A DNA stretch of 64,000 nt from Anaerostipes faecalis (GCF_018982945.1 NZ_JABRXE010000003.1:186001-250000); one strand, 5' to 3'. Numbered from the stretch's first letter, positions 32,653 through 41,068 are shown. Numbers and translations: made by a program. The notes: generated from the letters alone by a model not told the origin.

Positions 32653-33594
32653 TTATCGATTGCATTTATACAGAAGATCTTCCCATCTTCTATCTACTTC
32701 TGCCTGGAACTGTTCAATTAAATGTTCATTTCCTGGTTTAAATAAATGTTTGAATCTTCCCTGTGGTCTTAGAAAATCTTCAATTGGAAGTTTTTTCTTT
32801 GGTTCATATGTCAGATTCCATTTTCCATGGTCTACCTCAAACATTGGCCAATAGCATGTTTCTACTGCCAGACGGCAGATTTCCATAATATCCTCTGTAT
32901 TATAACGCCATCCTCTTGGACATGGTGTCATAATGTTCAGGAAACTTGCTCCTTCTGTATAAATAGCTTTTTCTGCTTTTTTATGTAAGTCATTAAAATT
33001 TAATGTAAATGTACTCTGTCCTACATAGGCAACATCATGATCTGCAATAATACTTGCCAGATCTTTACGATTCTGCATCTTACCATTTGACTGGGTTCCT
33101 GATGGTGTTGTTGTAGTATCTGCAAACATAGGTGTTGCAGAGGAACGCTGAATACCTGTATTCATATACGCACCATTATCATAACATACATATACCATAT
33201 CATGTCCACGTTCCATGGCACCAGACAAAGACTGGAATCCGATATCATAGGTTCCGCCATCTCCACCAAACGCAATAAATTTATAATTAGCATCTTCTGG
33301 TAATTTTCCACGTTTTTTTAGCGCTTTATATGCTGTTTCCACACCACTTAAAGTAGCTCCTGCATTTTCAAATGCATTATGAATGTAACTGTCTTCCCAT
33401 GCTGTATATGGATACATGAAAGAAGACACTTCCAGACATCCCGTTGCGTTGGCGATTACTGCATGATCTCCTTCATGCAGTGAACGCAATACTGCACGCA
33501 CTCCAATAGTAGCTCCGCATCCGGCACACATACGATGCCCTGGTGCAAGACGCTCCGGTTTATTCATCATTTCTTTTATATTATAACTGCTCAC
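32653..33594 (-). CDS. porB: 2-oxoacid:ferredoxin oxidoreductase, beta subunit (PorB type)
   Basis: 313 residues from a GTG at 33594 with AGGAGG six bases upstream; upstream in-frame codons lie inside porA. The N-terminal RMCAGCGATIGVR provides a cysteine pair of a [4Fe-4S] cluster, and AFGGDGGTYDIGF followed later by YDNGAYMNTG is the TPP-binding GDG-N motif. It holds thiamine pyrophosphate and splits the oxoacid to acyl-CoA, CO2 and reduced ferredoxin. It follows porA by ten bases. Whether the substrate is pyruvate or a branched-chain or other oxoacid cannot be fixed from sequence. Confidence 0.88.
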   Translation of the reverse strand: MSSYNIKEMMNKPERLAPGHRMCAGCGATIGVRAVLRSLHEGDHAVIANATGCLEVSSFMYPYTAWEDSYIHNAFENAGATLSGVETAYKALKKRGKLPEDANYKFIAFGGDGGTYDIGFQSLSGAMERGHDMVYVCYDNGAYMNTGIQRSSATPMFADTTTTPSGTQSNGKMQNRKDLASIIADHDVAYVGQSTFTLNFNDLHKKAEKAIYTEGASFLNIMTPCPRGWRYNTEDIMEICRLAVETCYWPMFEVDHGKWNLTYEPKKKLPIEDFLRPQGRFKHLFKPGNEHLIEQFQAEVDRRWEDLLYKCNR

Positions 33595-33604
33595 AGCGAT
33601 CCTC

Positions 33605-34786
33605 CTATTTACGTAATCCGATGTACTTAAACTGCTCGACTTCTTTTCCATTTTCTACATGATCTTCTAATTCAGCAAAAATATCATATACATTCTGCAC
33701 TGTAAAATCACGCCCTGCCAGCCCGTAAATGTAATTAACAGTATCAATCATAATCTTCTTTCGGAAAAGGCCTGCGGTTACTTCGCTTCCTAAAGGTCCG
33801 CCGTTTCCATTGTAGCTTTCTGTACGATCCATAATAGCAACAGCTTTTGCATTTTTCAATGCATCTGCCAGCTCGTCTGCCGGGAATGGACGGAATACGC
33901 GAAGTTTAATAACTCCAACTTTCTTTCCTTCTGCTCTTAAATCATCCACTGCCTGTTTTGCAGTTCCTGCGGCAGATCCCATGATCAGCATAATATAATC
34001 TGCATCTTCCGTCTTGTATTCTTCAAATAATCCATAACTTCTTCCGGAAATTTTTTCAAATTCTGCGGCAACCTGTAAAATAACTTCTTTAGCATTTTCC
34101 AGAGCAATTTCCTGATTCTTCCTTGCTTCCATTGCATAATTGGTTACTGAATAAGGTCCTACAGCAACTGGTTTCCCTGGATTTAATAAAAATTCTTCCG
34201 GTCTATATTCTCCAACAAAGTCTTTAACTTCCTGATCTTCCAGCAATTCAATATTTTCCACTGCATGGCTTGTAATAAATCCATCCTGACAAATCATAAT
34301 CGGAAGATGTACATCAGCATTTTCCGCAATTGGATATGCCTGGATAAAGTTATCATAAGCTTCCTGGTTATTTTCTGCATAAATCTGGATCCACCCGGTA
34401 TCTCTTGCACCCATTCCGTCTGAATGGTCACAGTTAATATTGATAGGTCCTGATAATGTACGGTTAACCAGTGCCAGTGCAATCGGCATACGATTGGATG
34501 CCGCCAATAATAATTCTTCCCACATAAGGGCAAGACCTGCAGAAGATGTAGCTGTCAGTGTTCTCGCTCCTGCTGCTTCTGATCCAATGGCTGCACTCAT
34601 GGCTGAGTGTTCACTTTCCACTGGAATAAATTCTGTGTCAACTGCCCCATTTGCAATATAGGTTGATACCATCTGAGGAATTTCTGTCGATGGTGTAATT
34701 GGGAATGCAGGCATAACATCCGGATTAATCTGACGGATTGCGTAAGCCACCGCCTCATTACCTGACATACGATCTTTTTTTGCCAT
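33605..34786 (-). CDS. porA: 2-oxoacid:ferredoxin oxidoreductase, alpha subunit (PorA type)
   Basis: 393 residues. The TPP pyrimidine-binding domain starts GNEAVAYAIRQINPDVMPAFPITP, with ESEHSAMSAAIGSEAAGART and TSSAGLALMWEEL typical of PorA; domain II follows after about 260 with KVGVIKLRVFRPFP. The conserved acidic residue of the ESEHSAM segment contacts TPP. It is one base from porD and precedes porB, so the order is porC-porD-porA-porB, as in Thermotoga and archaeal four-subunit enzymes. A GAGGG ribosome site lies at the porD stop. Confidence 0.9.
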   Translation of the reverse strand: MAKKDRMSGNEAVAYAIRQINPDVMPAFPITPSTEIPQMVSTYIANGAVDTEFIPVESEHSAMSAAIGSEAAGARTLTATSSAGLALMWEELLLAASNRMPIALALVNRTLSGPININCDHSDGMGARDTGWIQIYAENNQEAYDNFIQAYPIAENADVHLPIMICQDGFITSHAVENIELLEDQEVKDFVGEYRPEEFLLNPGKPVAVGPYSVTNYAMEARKNQEIALENAKEVILQVAAEFEKISGRSYGLFEEYKTEDADYIMLIMGSAAGTAKQAVDDLRAEGKKVGVIKLRVFRPFPADELADALKNAKAVAIMDRTESYNGNGGPLGSEVTAGLFRKKIMIDTVNYIYGLAGRDFTVQNVYDIFAELEDHVENGKEVEQFKYIGLRK

Positions 34787-34787
34787 C

Positions 34788-35090
34788 TTATCTTCCCTCC
34801 TTCATTTCAATTGCATAGAAAGGACATGCTTTTGCACAAATTCCACATCCTTTACAATGGTCATAATCAAATTCAACTCTTTCACCATCTTTTAACGGTA
34901 TACTGGAATCAGGACAGACCATAGAACAAACCAGACAATCCCTGCACAAATCTTTGTTGAGAATCGGTGTTCTTGTTCTCCATTCACCGGTATTAAAATA
35001 TTTAGAAGTTCCCCCAGCAAACATCATCAGACCTTCTGTCAGTTCCTGATGAGGAGTCTGCTCATTAATCTTATGTATATCTGTTCTCAT
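34788..35090 (-). CDS. porD: 2-oxoacid:ferredoxin oxidoreductase, delta (2x[4Fe-4S]) subunit
   Basis: 100 residues. Two ferredoxin motifs are visible, CRDCLVCSMVCPDSSI at about 53-68 and CKGCGICAKACPFYAI at about 79-94, each with the CxxCxxCxxxCP spacing. It relays electrons from the TPP site to ferredoxin. It lies 68 bp after porC, with TGGAGA before the ATG. The charged N-terminal 50 residues are usual for the delta subunit. Confidence 0.93.
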   Translation of the reverse strand: MRTDIHKINEQTPHQELTEGLMMFAGGTSKYFNTGEWRTRTPILNKDLCRDCLVCSMVCPDSSIPLKDGERVEFDYDHCKGCGICAKACPFYAIEMKEGR

Positions 35091-35158
35091 ATTTTTTCTC
35101 CATTTTTTCTATCATTTTTCCTGTTTATTAATCATTCATAAGCCGTTATTCTTATAGT

Positions 35159-35740
35159 CTATAACACATCTTTCAATGTTTCATATGTCATTTCCAGTGC
35201 CTGCATGTTTCCTTCGATGACTTCCGGTTTCTTTGCAAATTTATGCTGATATGAAACTCTCATTTCGGATATGAAATCCTCTTTTTTCATGATACCGCTG
35301 ACTGCAACTGCTGCTGCAAGCATTGGTGAATTTGGAAAGTTTTTACCTAATGCTGCTACAGAAATCTTTCTGGCGTCTACGGTATACACATTTCCTGTAT
35401 ATCCATTTAAAAACGGTTTTATCTCTTCCGGTTTTTTTGGTGTGTTAACAATAATTGCTCCTTCTTCCTTTAATCCTGCAGTTACATCTACAGAATGAAG
35501 TAATGTTTCGTCTACTACAACTACCAGCCCTGGTGTGTAGATATTAGAATGCACTCGAATCACTTCATCGCTGATTCTGTTATAAGCAGTAATCGGGGCT
35601 CCCATTCTTTCCGGTCCATATTCCGGGAATCCCTGTACATATTTTCCTGTTTTAAATGCCACATCTGCTAAAAGCAGGGCTGCCGTTTTAGCACCCTGTC
35701 CGCCACGTCCATGCCATCTGATCTCAAGTCCGTTGTTCAT
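35159..35740 (-). CDS. porC: 2-oxoacid:ferredoxin oxidoreductase, gamma subunit (PorC type)
   Basis: 193 residues with the family start EIRWHGRGGQGAKTAA (6-21), GFPEYGPERMGAPITAYNRIS and ALGKNFPNSPMLAAAVA. The gamma subunit binds CoA-side elements of the enzyme. It is the first gene of the por operon and has GGGAG ten bases before the ATG. The upstream region holds a promoter and three related operator-like boxes. Confidence 0.92.
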   Translation of the reverse strand: MNNGLEIRWHGRGGQGAKTAALLLADVAFKTGKYVQGFPEYGPERMGAPITAYNRISDEVIRVHSNIYTPGLVVVVDETLLHSVDVTAGLKEEGAIIVNTPKKPEEIKPFLNGYTGNVYTVDARKISVAALGKNFPNSPMLAAAVAVSGIMKKEDFISEMRVSYQHKFAKKPEVIEGNMQALEMTYETLKDVL

Positions 35741-35782
35741 GGTTACTTTTCTCCCTTTTCATTTTTCTTTTTTATTCTGTAA

Positions 35783-35898
35783 TGAATTATTTTCACGTTC
35801 AAGTTGTACTTTTTTCAGCAATTCCTATTATATTACAAAATCCCACATTATAACTTGAAAATATGAATACATTTCATCATAAAGTTGAATTATTTTCA
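35783..35898 (-). promoter_or_regulatory. por operon control region: promoter and three TGAA-N5-TTCA boxes
   Basis: A minus-strand TATAAT (35847-35852) has a poor -35 (GAAATG, 35870-35875) at 17 bases. Three boxes of the form TGAA-N5-TTCA lie at 35783-35795, 35864-35876 and 35886-35898; the last two are 22 bp apart and the middle one covers the -35 box. The layout suggests regulated transcription, perhaps by the operon's own LysR protein. Confidence 0.5.
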
Positions 35899-35926
35899 TC
35901 AATGTTATAAAGCTTTTCTGAAGCAG

Positions 35927-35957
35927 AAAAAAGCGACAGCCTCAAAGCTGTCGCTTT
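35927..35957 (-). terminator. Terminator of the yeiH operon
   Basis: An 11-bp perfect stem (AAAGCGACAGC/GCTGTCGCTTT) with a six-base loop directly follows the small membrane-protein gene ending at 35965 and continues into T6 on the minus strand. Confidence 0.9.
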
Positions 35958-35964
35958 TAGATTA

Positions 35965-36258
35965 TTATTTTTTATCAACCCAAATCCATAGCCGGTACAT
36001 GATATATCCCCAGATTAAAAATAAAGTGATTAGTACCCACATAGGAACCGGACTCGTATAATAATTTCCATTTACATATTTCGCAAACTGTGGAATATCC
36101 GCATAATAGTAGGCACCTGCACCAAAATCAAGAGAATCAATCAGCCCTAAATGCCTGCTCATAATATAAATTCCATAAATAACTGCAAAAATAAAACTTC
36201 CTATACAAAATCCATTACATATTTTTATATATACAGGCGTTTTCTTTTCGTTCTTCAT
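35965..36258 (-). CDS. Small membrane protein of unknown function, yeiH partner
   Basis: 97 residues from the ATG at 36258, which has AGGAGGAAGG upstream; the longer frame would begin inside yeiH without a ribosome site. Two hydrophobic segments are seen, ICNGFCIGSFIFAVIYGI near the N-terminus and MWVLITLFLIWGYIMYRLWIW at the C-terminus, with a Tyr-rich polar loop of about 40 residues between. It begins 11 bp after yeiH and is followed by a strong terminator, so the two are a transcription unit. It may be an accessory subunit of the transporter. I recognise no named family. Confidence 0.65.
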   Translation of the reverse strand: MKNEKKTPVYIKICNGFCIGSFIFAVIYGIYIMSRHLGLIDSLDFGAGAYYYADIPQFAKYVNGNYYTSPVPMWVLITLFLIWGYIMYRLWIWVDKK

Positions 36259-36269
36259 ATTCCTTCCTC

Positions 36270-37646
36270 CTATGCTGCAATATTTGGAAGAGGGAAGAAA
36301 TGTCCGGAAAGTAAAACCCATACTGCTATAAATGTCAAAACAATATTAAATATTTGTCCTATCACATATAAAGTTAATGGTTTCCCACCTTGCATCTGCT
36401 CTTTAATTTCACGGAAATTTGTATCCAATCCAATACTGGTAAATGCCAGCACAAATGCCCAGTTTTTATACTGATCTAACACACTATTAATTGCAGCAAC
36501 TTTTTCCTGACCTGCCAGTGGCTGTACTATAAAGGATGCAATCAGGGAAGCTGCAAAAAATCCTAAAATAAACTTTGGAAGACGATACCAGATTTCAGCA
36601 GCTGTAATTTTACGTTCTTTCTGATCTCCTTTTTCAACATGTGCTGTAAAAAACACTGCAACTGCAAATGCAATAAATCCAATAAGGATATTCTGAATAG
36701 ATTTTACTAAAACTGCAGATGTCTGTCCAAGCTGCCCCAGTGCAGTTCCTGCTACAGTTACAGCTCCAGTAGAGTCTACGGTTCCACCGATTAATGCTCC
36801 ACCCATCAGTCCACCTAAACCGATCGCCTTAATAATGATTGGCTCCAGAACCATCATAAGAACTGTAAAAATAATAGAAATAGATACTGCCAGAGACAAA
36901 TCCGTCTTTTTCGCCTTACTTGCCGCTCCTGTTGCAATTGCTGCACTTGTTCCACACACAGATGTTGCTGTTGCAAGAGTAATCACCAATGGTTTATTAT
37001 CTATTTTTAATACTTTTGTTCCAAAAAACCACATGAAAATTATAACAGTAGGTGTTACCAGCCATGCAATTCCTAAGCCATAAAGTCCAAAATTTACAAT
37101 ATTAGAAAATAATACAGAAAATCCCATAATCACTAATCCGGCTTTAATATAAAATTCTGTTTGCACTGCCGGTTTCAGCCAGTCTGGAACACCAATTGTA
37201 TTTGCAATCACTAATCCAACAGCCAAAGCAAAAAAGGCCCATTCCAAATAACGATTTAATGTGTATTCGGCACTAATTAATCTTACAATTACTGCAAGAG
37301 CAAAAATACCTGCATATGCCGGAACATAGGTTTTTGCTGAAGTCCCTCTTAACACATTTCCTACTGTAAATAAAACTCCGAGGACGACTGCTGTTAAAAT
37401 TAATCTAAAAACCAATCCTGCTGACCAGATGCTTGCTAAGCTGACTCCATTTCCCCATGTATCAAATTTAGCTGCACTGAAATCAAATGCTCCCGTTAAA
37501 ACTCCCACAGAAGCTGCAATAATGACAATAAAACCAATCCACACTGCCAGCCAGTCTTCTGTATGGAATAACTCCGATGATTTAAATTTTTCTGTTGTTA
37601 CAATATCGTTCGGTGCTGAAACACCTGTAGCTGCTGTATAACTCAT
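36270..37646 (-). CDS. YeiH/UPF0324 family putative sulfate exporter
   Basis: 458 residues from the ATG at 37646; the preceding in-frame ATG two codons earlier is too near the GAGG site. About 11 hydrophobic segments, with the family signature TATSVCGTSAAIATGAA and GGLMGGALIGGTVDSTGAV in the centre. Family annotation is a putative sulfate or related anion exporter; experimental evidence is thin. Compared with typical YeiH of about 350 residues there is an N-terminal extension of about 80 residues containing another two hydrophobic segments. It has a promoter 270 bp upstream and a long leader that carries a short cysteine-containing ORF. Confidence 0.8.
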   Translation of the reverse strand: MSYTAATGVSAPNDIVTTEKFKSSELFHTEDWLAVWIGFIVIIAASVGVLTGAFDFSAAKFDTWGNGVSLASIWSAGLVFRLILTAVVLGVLFTVGNVLRGTSAKTYVPAYAGIFALAVIVRLISAEYTLNRYLEWAFFALAVGLVIANTIGVPDWLKPAVQTEFYIKAGLVIMGFSVLFSNIVNFGLYGLGIAWLVTPTVIIFMWFFGTKVLKIDNKPLVITLATATSVCGTSAAIATGAASKAKKTDLSLAVSISIIFTVLMMVLEPIIIKAIGLGGLMGGALIGGTVDSTGAVTVAGTALGQLGQTSAVLVKSIQNILIGFIAFAVAVFFTAHVEKGDQKERKITAAEIWYRLPKFILGFFAASLIASFIVQPLAGQEKVAAINSVLDQYKNWAFVLAFTSIGLDTNFREIKEQMQGGKPLTLYVIGQIFNIVLTFIAVWVLLSGHFFPLPNIAA

Positions 37647-37696
37647 ATTCATATCCTCTCTTTTCTCTATTATCCAAAATCAACTTTATTATTTTC

Positions 37697-37789
37697 TCAA
37701 ATGCTTTTTATCGTATTCTTTCTGCACATACAACATCGCATTATCTCCTTGATACTCACTTCGCATTTAAATAGTTCCGTCTTTTGCAT
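37697..37789 (-). CDS. Possible 30-codon cysteine-containing leader peptide of yeiH
   Basis: In the yeiH leader an ATG at 37789 follows a perfect AAGGAGG by eight bases and opens a 30-codon frame MQKTELFKCEVSIKEI, then MRCCMCRKNTIKSI. Four of its 30 codons are Cys, three within four positions. The stop at 37697 lies 51 bases before the yeiH ATG. A second site, AAGGAG eight bases before an ATG in another frame, could start a 15-codon peptide beginning MLYVQKEYDKK. Translation of either is unproven; the cysteine cluster suggests attenuation by Cys-tRNA level. Confidence 0.45.
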   Translation of the reverse strand: MQKTELFKCEVSIKEIMRCCMCRKNTIKSI

Positions 37790-37922
37790 ATTGTATGCCT
37801 CCTTTTCATTAATTTTAAAAACAGTAGAAAACAAAAATCAAAGCCCTCAAACATATATCCGAAACTCTTGTTTCCCTGTTATTTGATTTACATTGTTTTC
37901 CTATCTGTTTTGTATGAAATGA

Positions 37923-37951
37923 ATTATAATCATAAAATATTCATATGTCAA
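37923..37951 (-). promoter_or_regulatory. Promoter of the yeiH operon
   Basis: Minus-strand TTGACA (37946-37951), 17-base spacer, TATAAT (37923-37928): full consensus. The start of transcription would be about 270 bases upstream of yeiH, giving an unusually long leader. Confidence 0.85.
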
Positions 37952-37972
37952 TAGTTTTTTCTAAAAACAAAA

Positions 37973-38010
37973 CTGACAAGTCCGCTATCAGCTCCCTATG
38001 TAAAAAAAAT
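37973..38010. repeat. Dispersed intergenic repeat, internally deleted copy
   Basis: ACTGACAAGTCCGC, TATCAGCTCCC and TATGTAAAAAAAA join the left and right ends of the element at 25762-25941. It lies just downstream of the second NCS2 permease gene. Confidence 0.5.
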
Positions 38011-38066
38011 AGAAGAAACCTTAAATGTCTCCTCTATGATATATCACCCATATTATTTTATAATTT

Positions 38067-39395
38067 TTATGCCTCAGCTTCCGGTGCTGCTTCCATATTC
38101 TTTGGAAGTATCAAATTCAGAATAACAGCTACCAGAAAGACAACTGCAACACAGTTTTCAGCAAAAACATTTTCCACGATCTGTGGAAAAATACCAAATA
38201 TTTCAGGAACCTGTGTAAATCCGATTCCAGTACTTAAAGATAATGCAGCAATGGTTATATTTCTCTGAGAATAACCACATTTGCTCATCATCTGCAGCCC
38301 GCTGATTACGATTGTTCCAAACATCATAATCGTGCAACCTCCTAATACAGCATCTGGTAAAGTTGCAAGTATCGCACCAAATACCGGGAAAACTCCCGCA
38401 AGAATCATGATAACTGCTCCTGTTGCAATAGTAAAACGATTTACAATCTTTGTCATTGCTACAAGTCCTACATTCTGGCTAAATGATGTAATCGGCAGAC
38501 AGCCGAAAACGGAAGATAATGCACTGATAAATCCGTCACATGCCAAAGACCCGGAAATCTCTTTTTTTGTAACTTCTCTTCCCAGTCCTGAATTGGCCAG
38601 TGCCGATGTATCCCCTATGGTTTCCGTCGCTGATACCAAAAAGATAAGTACTACAGAAATAATAGCATTGGCATTAAATTCTGGTTTAAATGGCATAATC
38701 GATGGCAATGCTATAATCGATGTATCCTTTATCGCAGAAAAGTCTACAACTCCCATTGCAAATGCTACAATATATCCCACAATCAGTCCAACAAGAACTG
38801 ACAGCTGCTTCCAATATGATTTTGCAAAAATATTAAAAAGAAGACAGCATAACAATGTAATGGTTCCAAGAATCCAGTTGGTTGCAGAACCAAAAGTTTC
38901 ACTTCCGCTTCCTCCTCCAAAAGAGGTTGCTCCAACTGATAATAAGGAAAATCCAATTGCTGTTACTACACTGGCAGATACGATTGGAGTAATAATTTTC
39001 GTCCAGTATTTAGCAAACAAACCTAAAAATCCTTCTATTATACCACCTACTAAAACTGCCCCGACAATGGCATTATATCCATATGCAGGTCCCACATAAC
39101 ACATAACGGAAACAAAAGTAAAACTGATTCCCATTACAATAGGAAGTCCTGAGCCAACTTTCCATATCGGGAATAGCTGAATTAATGTTCCAATCCCTGC
39201 AATAACCATGGCACTTTGAATCAGCATGGCACTTTGTTTTGAATCAAGCCCGCTGGCACCTGCAACAATAAGAATCGGAGCAATATTGGCTACAAACATA
39301 GCCAGTATATGCTGCAATCCAAATGGTATTGCTTTCCCAACAGGAACTTTTCCTTCTAAATGATAAATGTTTTCAATACTTGCCGTTTTTTTCAT
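38067..39395 (-). CDS. Nucleobase:cation symporter-2 (xanthine/urate permease family), second paralogue
   Basis: 442 residues, about 12 hydrophobic segments. NCS2 signatures are GLQHILAMFVANIAPILIVAGAS, the binding segment SATETIGDTSALANSGLG and TSFSQNVGLVAMTKIVNRF. In purine-specific members the Glu of ATETIGD and the Gln of SQNVG contact the base. It is shorter than the first paralogue (26016-27440) and closer in pattern to urate/xanthine carriers. It is transcribed in the same direction as, and 77 bp after, the ferredoxin-like gene ending at 39473. Dependence on an upstream promoter cannot be excluded. Confidence 0.85.
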   Translation of the reverse strand: MKKTASIENIYHLEGKVPVGKAIPFGLQHILAMFVANIAPILIVAGASGLDSKQSAMLIQSAMVIAGIGTLIQLFPIWKVGSGLPIVMGISFTFVSVMCYVGPAYGYNAIVGAVLVGGIIEGFLGLFAKYWTKIITPIVSASVVTAIGFSLLSVGATSFGGGSGSETFGSATNWILGTITLLCCLLFNIFAKSYWKQLSVLVGLIVGYIVAFAMGVVDFSAIKDTSIIALPSIMPFKPEFNANAIISVVLIFLVSATETIGDTSALANSGLGREVTKKEISGSLACDGFISALSSVFGCLPITSFSQNVGLVAMTKIVNRFTIATGAVIMILAGVFPVFGAILATLPDAVLGGCTIMMFGTIVISGLQMMSKCGYSQRNITIAALSLSTGIGFTQVPEIFGIFPQIVENVFAENCVAVVFLVAVILNLILPKNMEAAPEAEA

Positions 39396-39472
39396 TCTCT
39401 CTCATACCTTTCTTTCATTTGTATCAGAGTATCAAATTTTATATTATCTGACAAGTATACCTAACATTTCTT

Positions 39473-40168
39473 TTACTTTAAAATGTTACCATCTGTTGAA
39501 ATGGTTACCACCTGCCATGGAATAAATTTCCCACTGTCCTGCAGTGCCCGTTTTACAGCATTTTCAATTCCACCACAGCATGGTACTTCCATACGAACTA
39601 CTGTTACACTTTGAATATCATTTAAAGCAATGATCTGTGTCAGTTTTTCTGCGTAATCTCCTTCATCCAGTTTTGGACATCCAATCAGCGTAATCTTATT
39701 TTTCATAAATTCCTGATGGAAGTTTCCATATGCATACGCTGTACAGTCCGCAGCTACCAAAAGATTAGCATTTTGAAAATACGGAGCCTGCACAGGAACC
39801 AGTTTTATCTGAACCGGCCATTGTAAAAGCTGTGTTTCCACTGCTGTCTGTGACGTATCACCCGAACCTCTTTTCATCGTCTGCATTCTGCTTCCCGGGC
39901 ATCCACTGAAAACATGACCTGCTGCTTTCTTTTTCTTCATATTAGCTTCCACCGCTTCTTTATCATAAGGTGCTGCTTCCCTTTCTACAAAGGAAATGGC
40001 ATTGGTTGGACATGCAGGAAGGCAATCCCCTAATCCATCACAGTAATCATCTCTTAATAATCTGGCCTTACCATCAACCATACCTATGGCACCTTCATGA
40101 CAAGCCTTGGCACACAGTCCACATCCATTACATTTATCTTCATTAATCTGAATAATTTTACGAATCAT
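39473..40168 (-). CDS. 4Fe-4S dicluster ferredoxin-like protein
   Basis: 231 residues. The N-terminal CNGCGLCAKACHEGAI (13-28) and CDGLGDCLPACPTNAI (43-58) form two cluster motifs; the second has three residues between its first two cysteines plus an interrupted spacing. The remaining 170 residues form a soluble domain with CTAYAYGNFH, LIGCPKLDEGDYAEK and MEVPCCGGIE, whose cysteines may bind another cluster. Similar proteins are called ATP-binding or ferredoxin proteins in anaerobes. It is divergent from a Crp/Fnr regulator, with a palindrome at -41.5 of its promoter, so control by that regulator is likely. Redox partner unknown. Confidence 0.75.
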   Translation of the reverse strand: MIRKIIQINEDKCNGCGLCAKACHEGAIGMVDGKARLLRDDYCDGLGDCLPACPTNAISFVEREAAPYDKEAVEANMKKKKAAGHVFSGCPGSRMQTMKRGSGDTSQTAVETQLLQWPVQIKLVPVQAPYFQNANLLVAADCTAYAYGNFHQEFMKNKITLIGCPKLDEGDYAEKLTQIIALNDIQSVTVVRMEVPCCGGIENAVKRALQDSGKFIPWQVVTISTDGNILK

Positions 40169-40205
40169 TTTTACTCTCCTTTTTCTTCTTATTCGTTACA
40201 ACGCT

Positions 40206-40248
40206 ATTATATCGACTGCAACACAAAAAGTATGTTGTTTTTACAACA
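40206..40248 (-). promoter_or_regulatory. Ferredoxin-like gene promoter with Crp/Fnr-type operator at -41.5
   Basis: Minus-strand TATAAT is at 40206-40211 with no good -35 box. The perfect palindrome TGTTGT-TTTT-ACAACA (40233-40248) is centred about 41.5 bases upstream of the expected transcription start, the class II activator position used by Crp/Fnr proteins. Confidence 0.65.
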
Positions 40249-40279
40249 AAAATGATTTTTATAAACGAAAAATGAATCC

Positions 40280-40308
40280 TTGACTAAAAAAAAATATAAC
40301 CTTATACT
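40280..40308 (+). promoter_or_regulatory. Promoter of the Crp/Fnr regulator gene
   Basis: TTGACT (40280-40285), 17-base spacer, TATACT (40303-40308), about 40 bp before the start codon. Confidence 0.75.
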
Positions 40309-40353
40309 TTTGAAAAACATATGTTGGTATCCTAACAGAAAAGAGGAAATATG

Positions 40354-41010
40354 ATGCAGTATCTGAAGGCTTTAAAAAAATGTCCACTCTTTAAGGGCAT
40401 CAGAGATTCTGATTTTTCTTCCATGCTTCAATGCATGGATTCCCGCACGCTGTATTACCAAAAAAATCAACCTGTTTTCTCTGAAGGTGAACCCGCAGAT
40501 TATGTGGGAATTGTCTTATCTGGGGAAATACACATTATTAAAATTGATTTTGATGGAAATCGGAATATTATTGGCACTGTAACTCCCGGTCAGCTGTTTG
40601 GTGAAGTTTTCGCCTGTGCCGGCATCTCCAGCCTTCCGGTCAGTGCCATTGCAGCTTCTGACAGCACAGTCCTTCTGGTATCCTGCAAAAAGATTATAAC
40701 TACCTGCAGCAGTTCTTGTCTTTTTCATAATCAGGTCATCCAGAATCTGCTGCACATTGTAGCTGAAAAAAACCTGATGTTAAATCAGAAAATACAATTT
40801 CTTTCAAAAAAAACTACCAAGGAAAAATTAATGGCATTTCTTTATGCACAAGCTAAAGAAAACCAAAGTAGTACATTTACTATCCCTTATGACCGGCAAG
40901 CCCTTGCTGACTATCTTGGAGTGGAACGGAGTGCTATGTCTACAGAACTTGGGAAACTAAAAAAAGAAGGAAAAATTGATTTTCACAAAAACCGGTTTCA
41001 AATCCTATAA
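40354..41010 (+). CDS. Crp/Fnr family transcriptional regulator
   Basis: 218 residues from the second of two adjacent ATG codons (AGAGG is seven bases before it). The N-terminal cyclic-nucleotide-binding-like beta barrel includes SEGEPADYVGIVLSGEIHI and GQLFGEVFACAG; the C-terminal Crp winged helix has FTIPYDRQALADYLGVERSAMSTELGKLKKEG. There is no N-terminal cysteine set for an FNR iron-sulfur cluster and the cAMP-binding residues are not conserved, so the signal is unknown. It is divergent from a ferredoxin-like gene whose promoter carries a TGTTG-N6-CAACA palindrome, its probable target. Confidence 0.9.
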   Translation: MQYLKALKKCPLFKGIRDSDFSSMLQCMDSRTLYYQKNQPVFSEGEPADYVGIVLSGEIHIIKIDFDGNRNIIGTVTPGQLFGEVFACAGISSLPVSAIAASDSTVLLVSCKKIITTCSSSCLFHNQVIQNLLHIVAEKNLMLNQKIQFLSKKTTKEKLMAFLYAQAKENQSSTFTIPYDRQALADYLGVERSAMSTELGKLKKEGKIDFHKNRFQIL

Positions 41011-41013
41011 CCA

Positions 41014-41048
41014 AAAAAGGCAGAGTTCTGCTTTAACCCTGCCCTTTT
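41014..41048 (+). terminator. Terminator after the Crp/Fnr regulator gene
   Basis: AAAGGCAG pairs with CTGCCCTTT around a 15-base loop and is followed by TTTTCC, a few bases beyond the stop codon. Confidence 0.6.
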
Positions 41049-41068
41049 CCCAGTTATTCCTGTACCTT

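Noticed and set aside
38281-39099. 272-codon plus-strand ORF opposite the second NCS2 permease gene
   Set aside because: Composition is that of an antisense shadow of a membrane protein gene; the minus strand encodes a complete NCS2 protein with known motifs.
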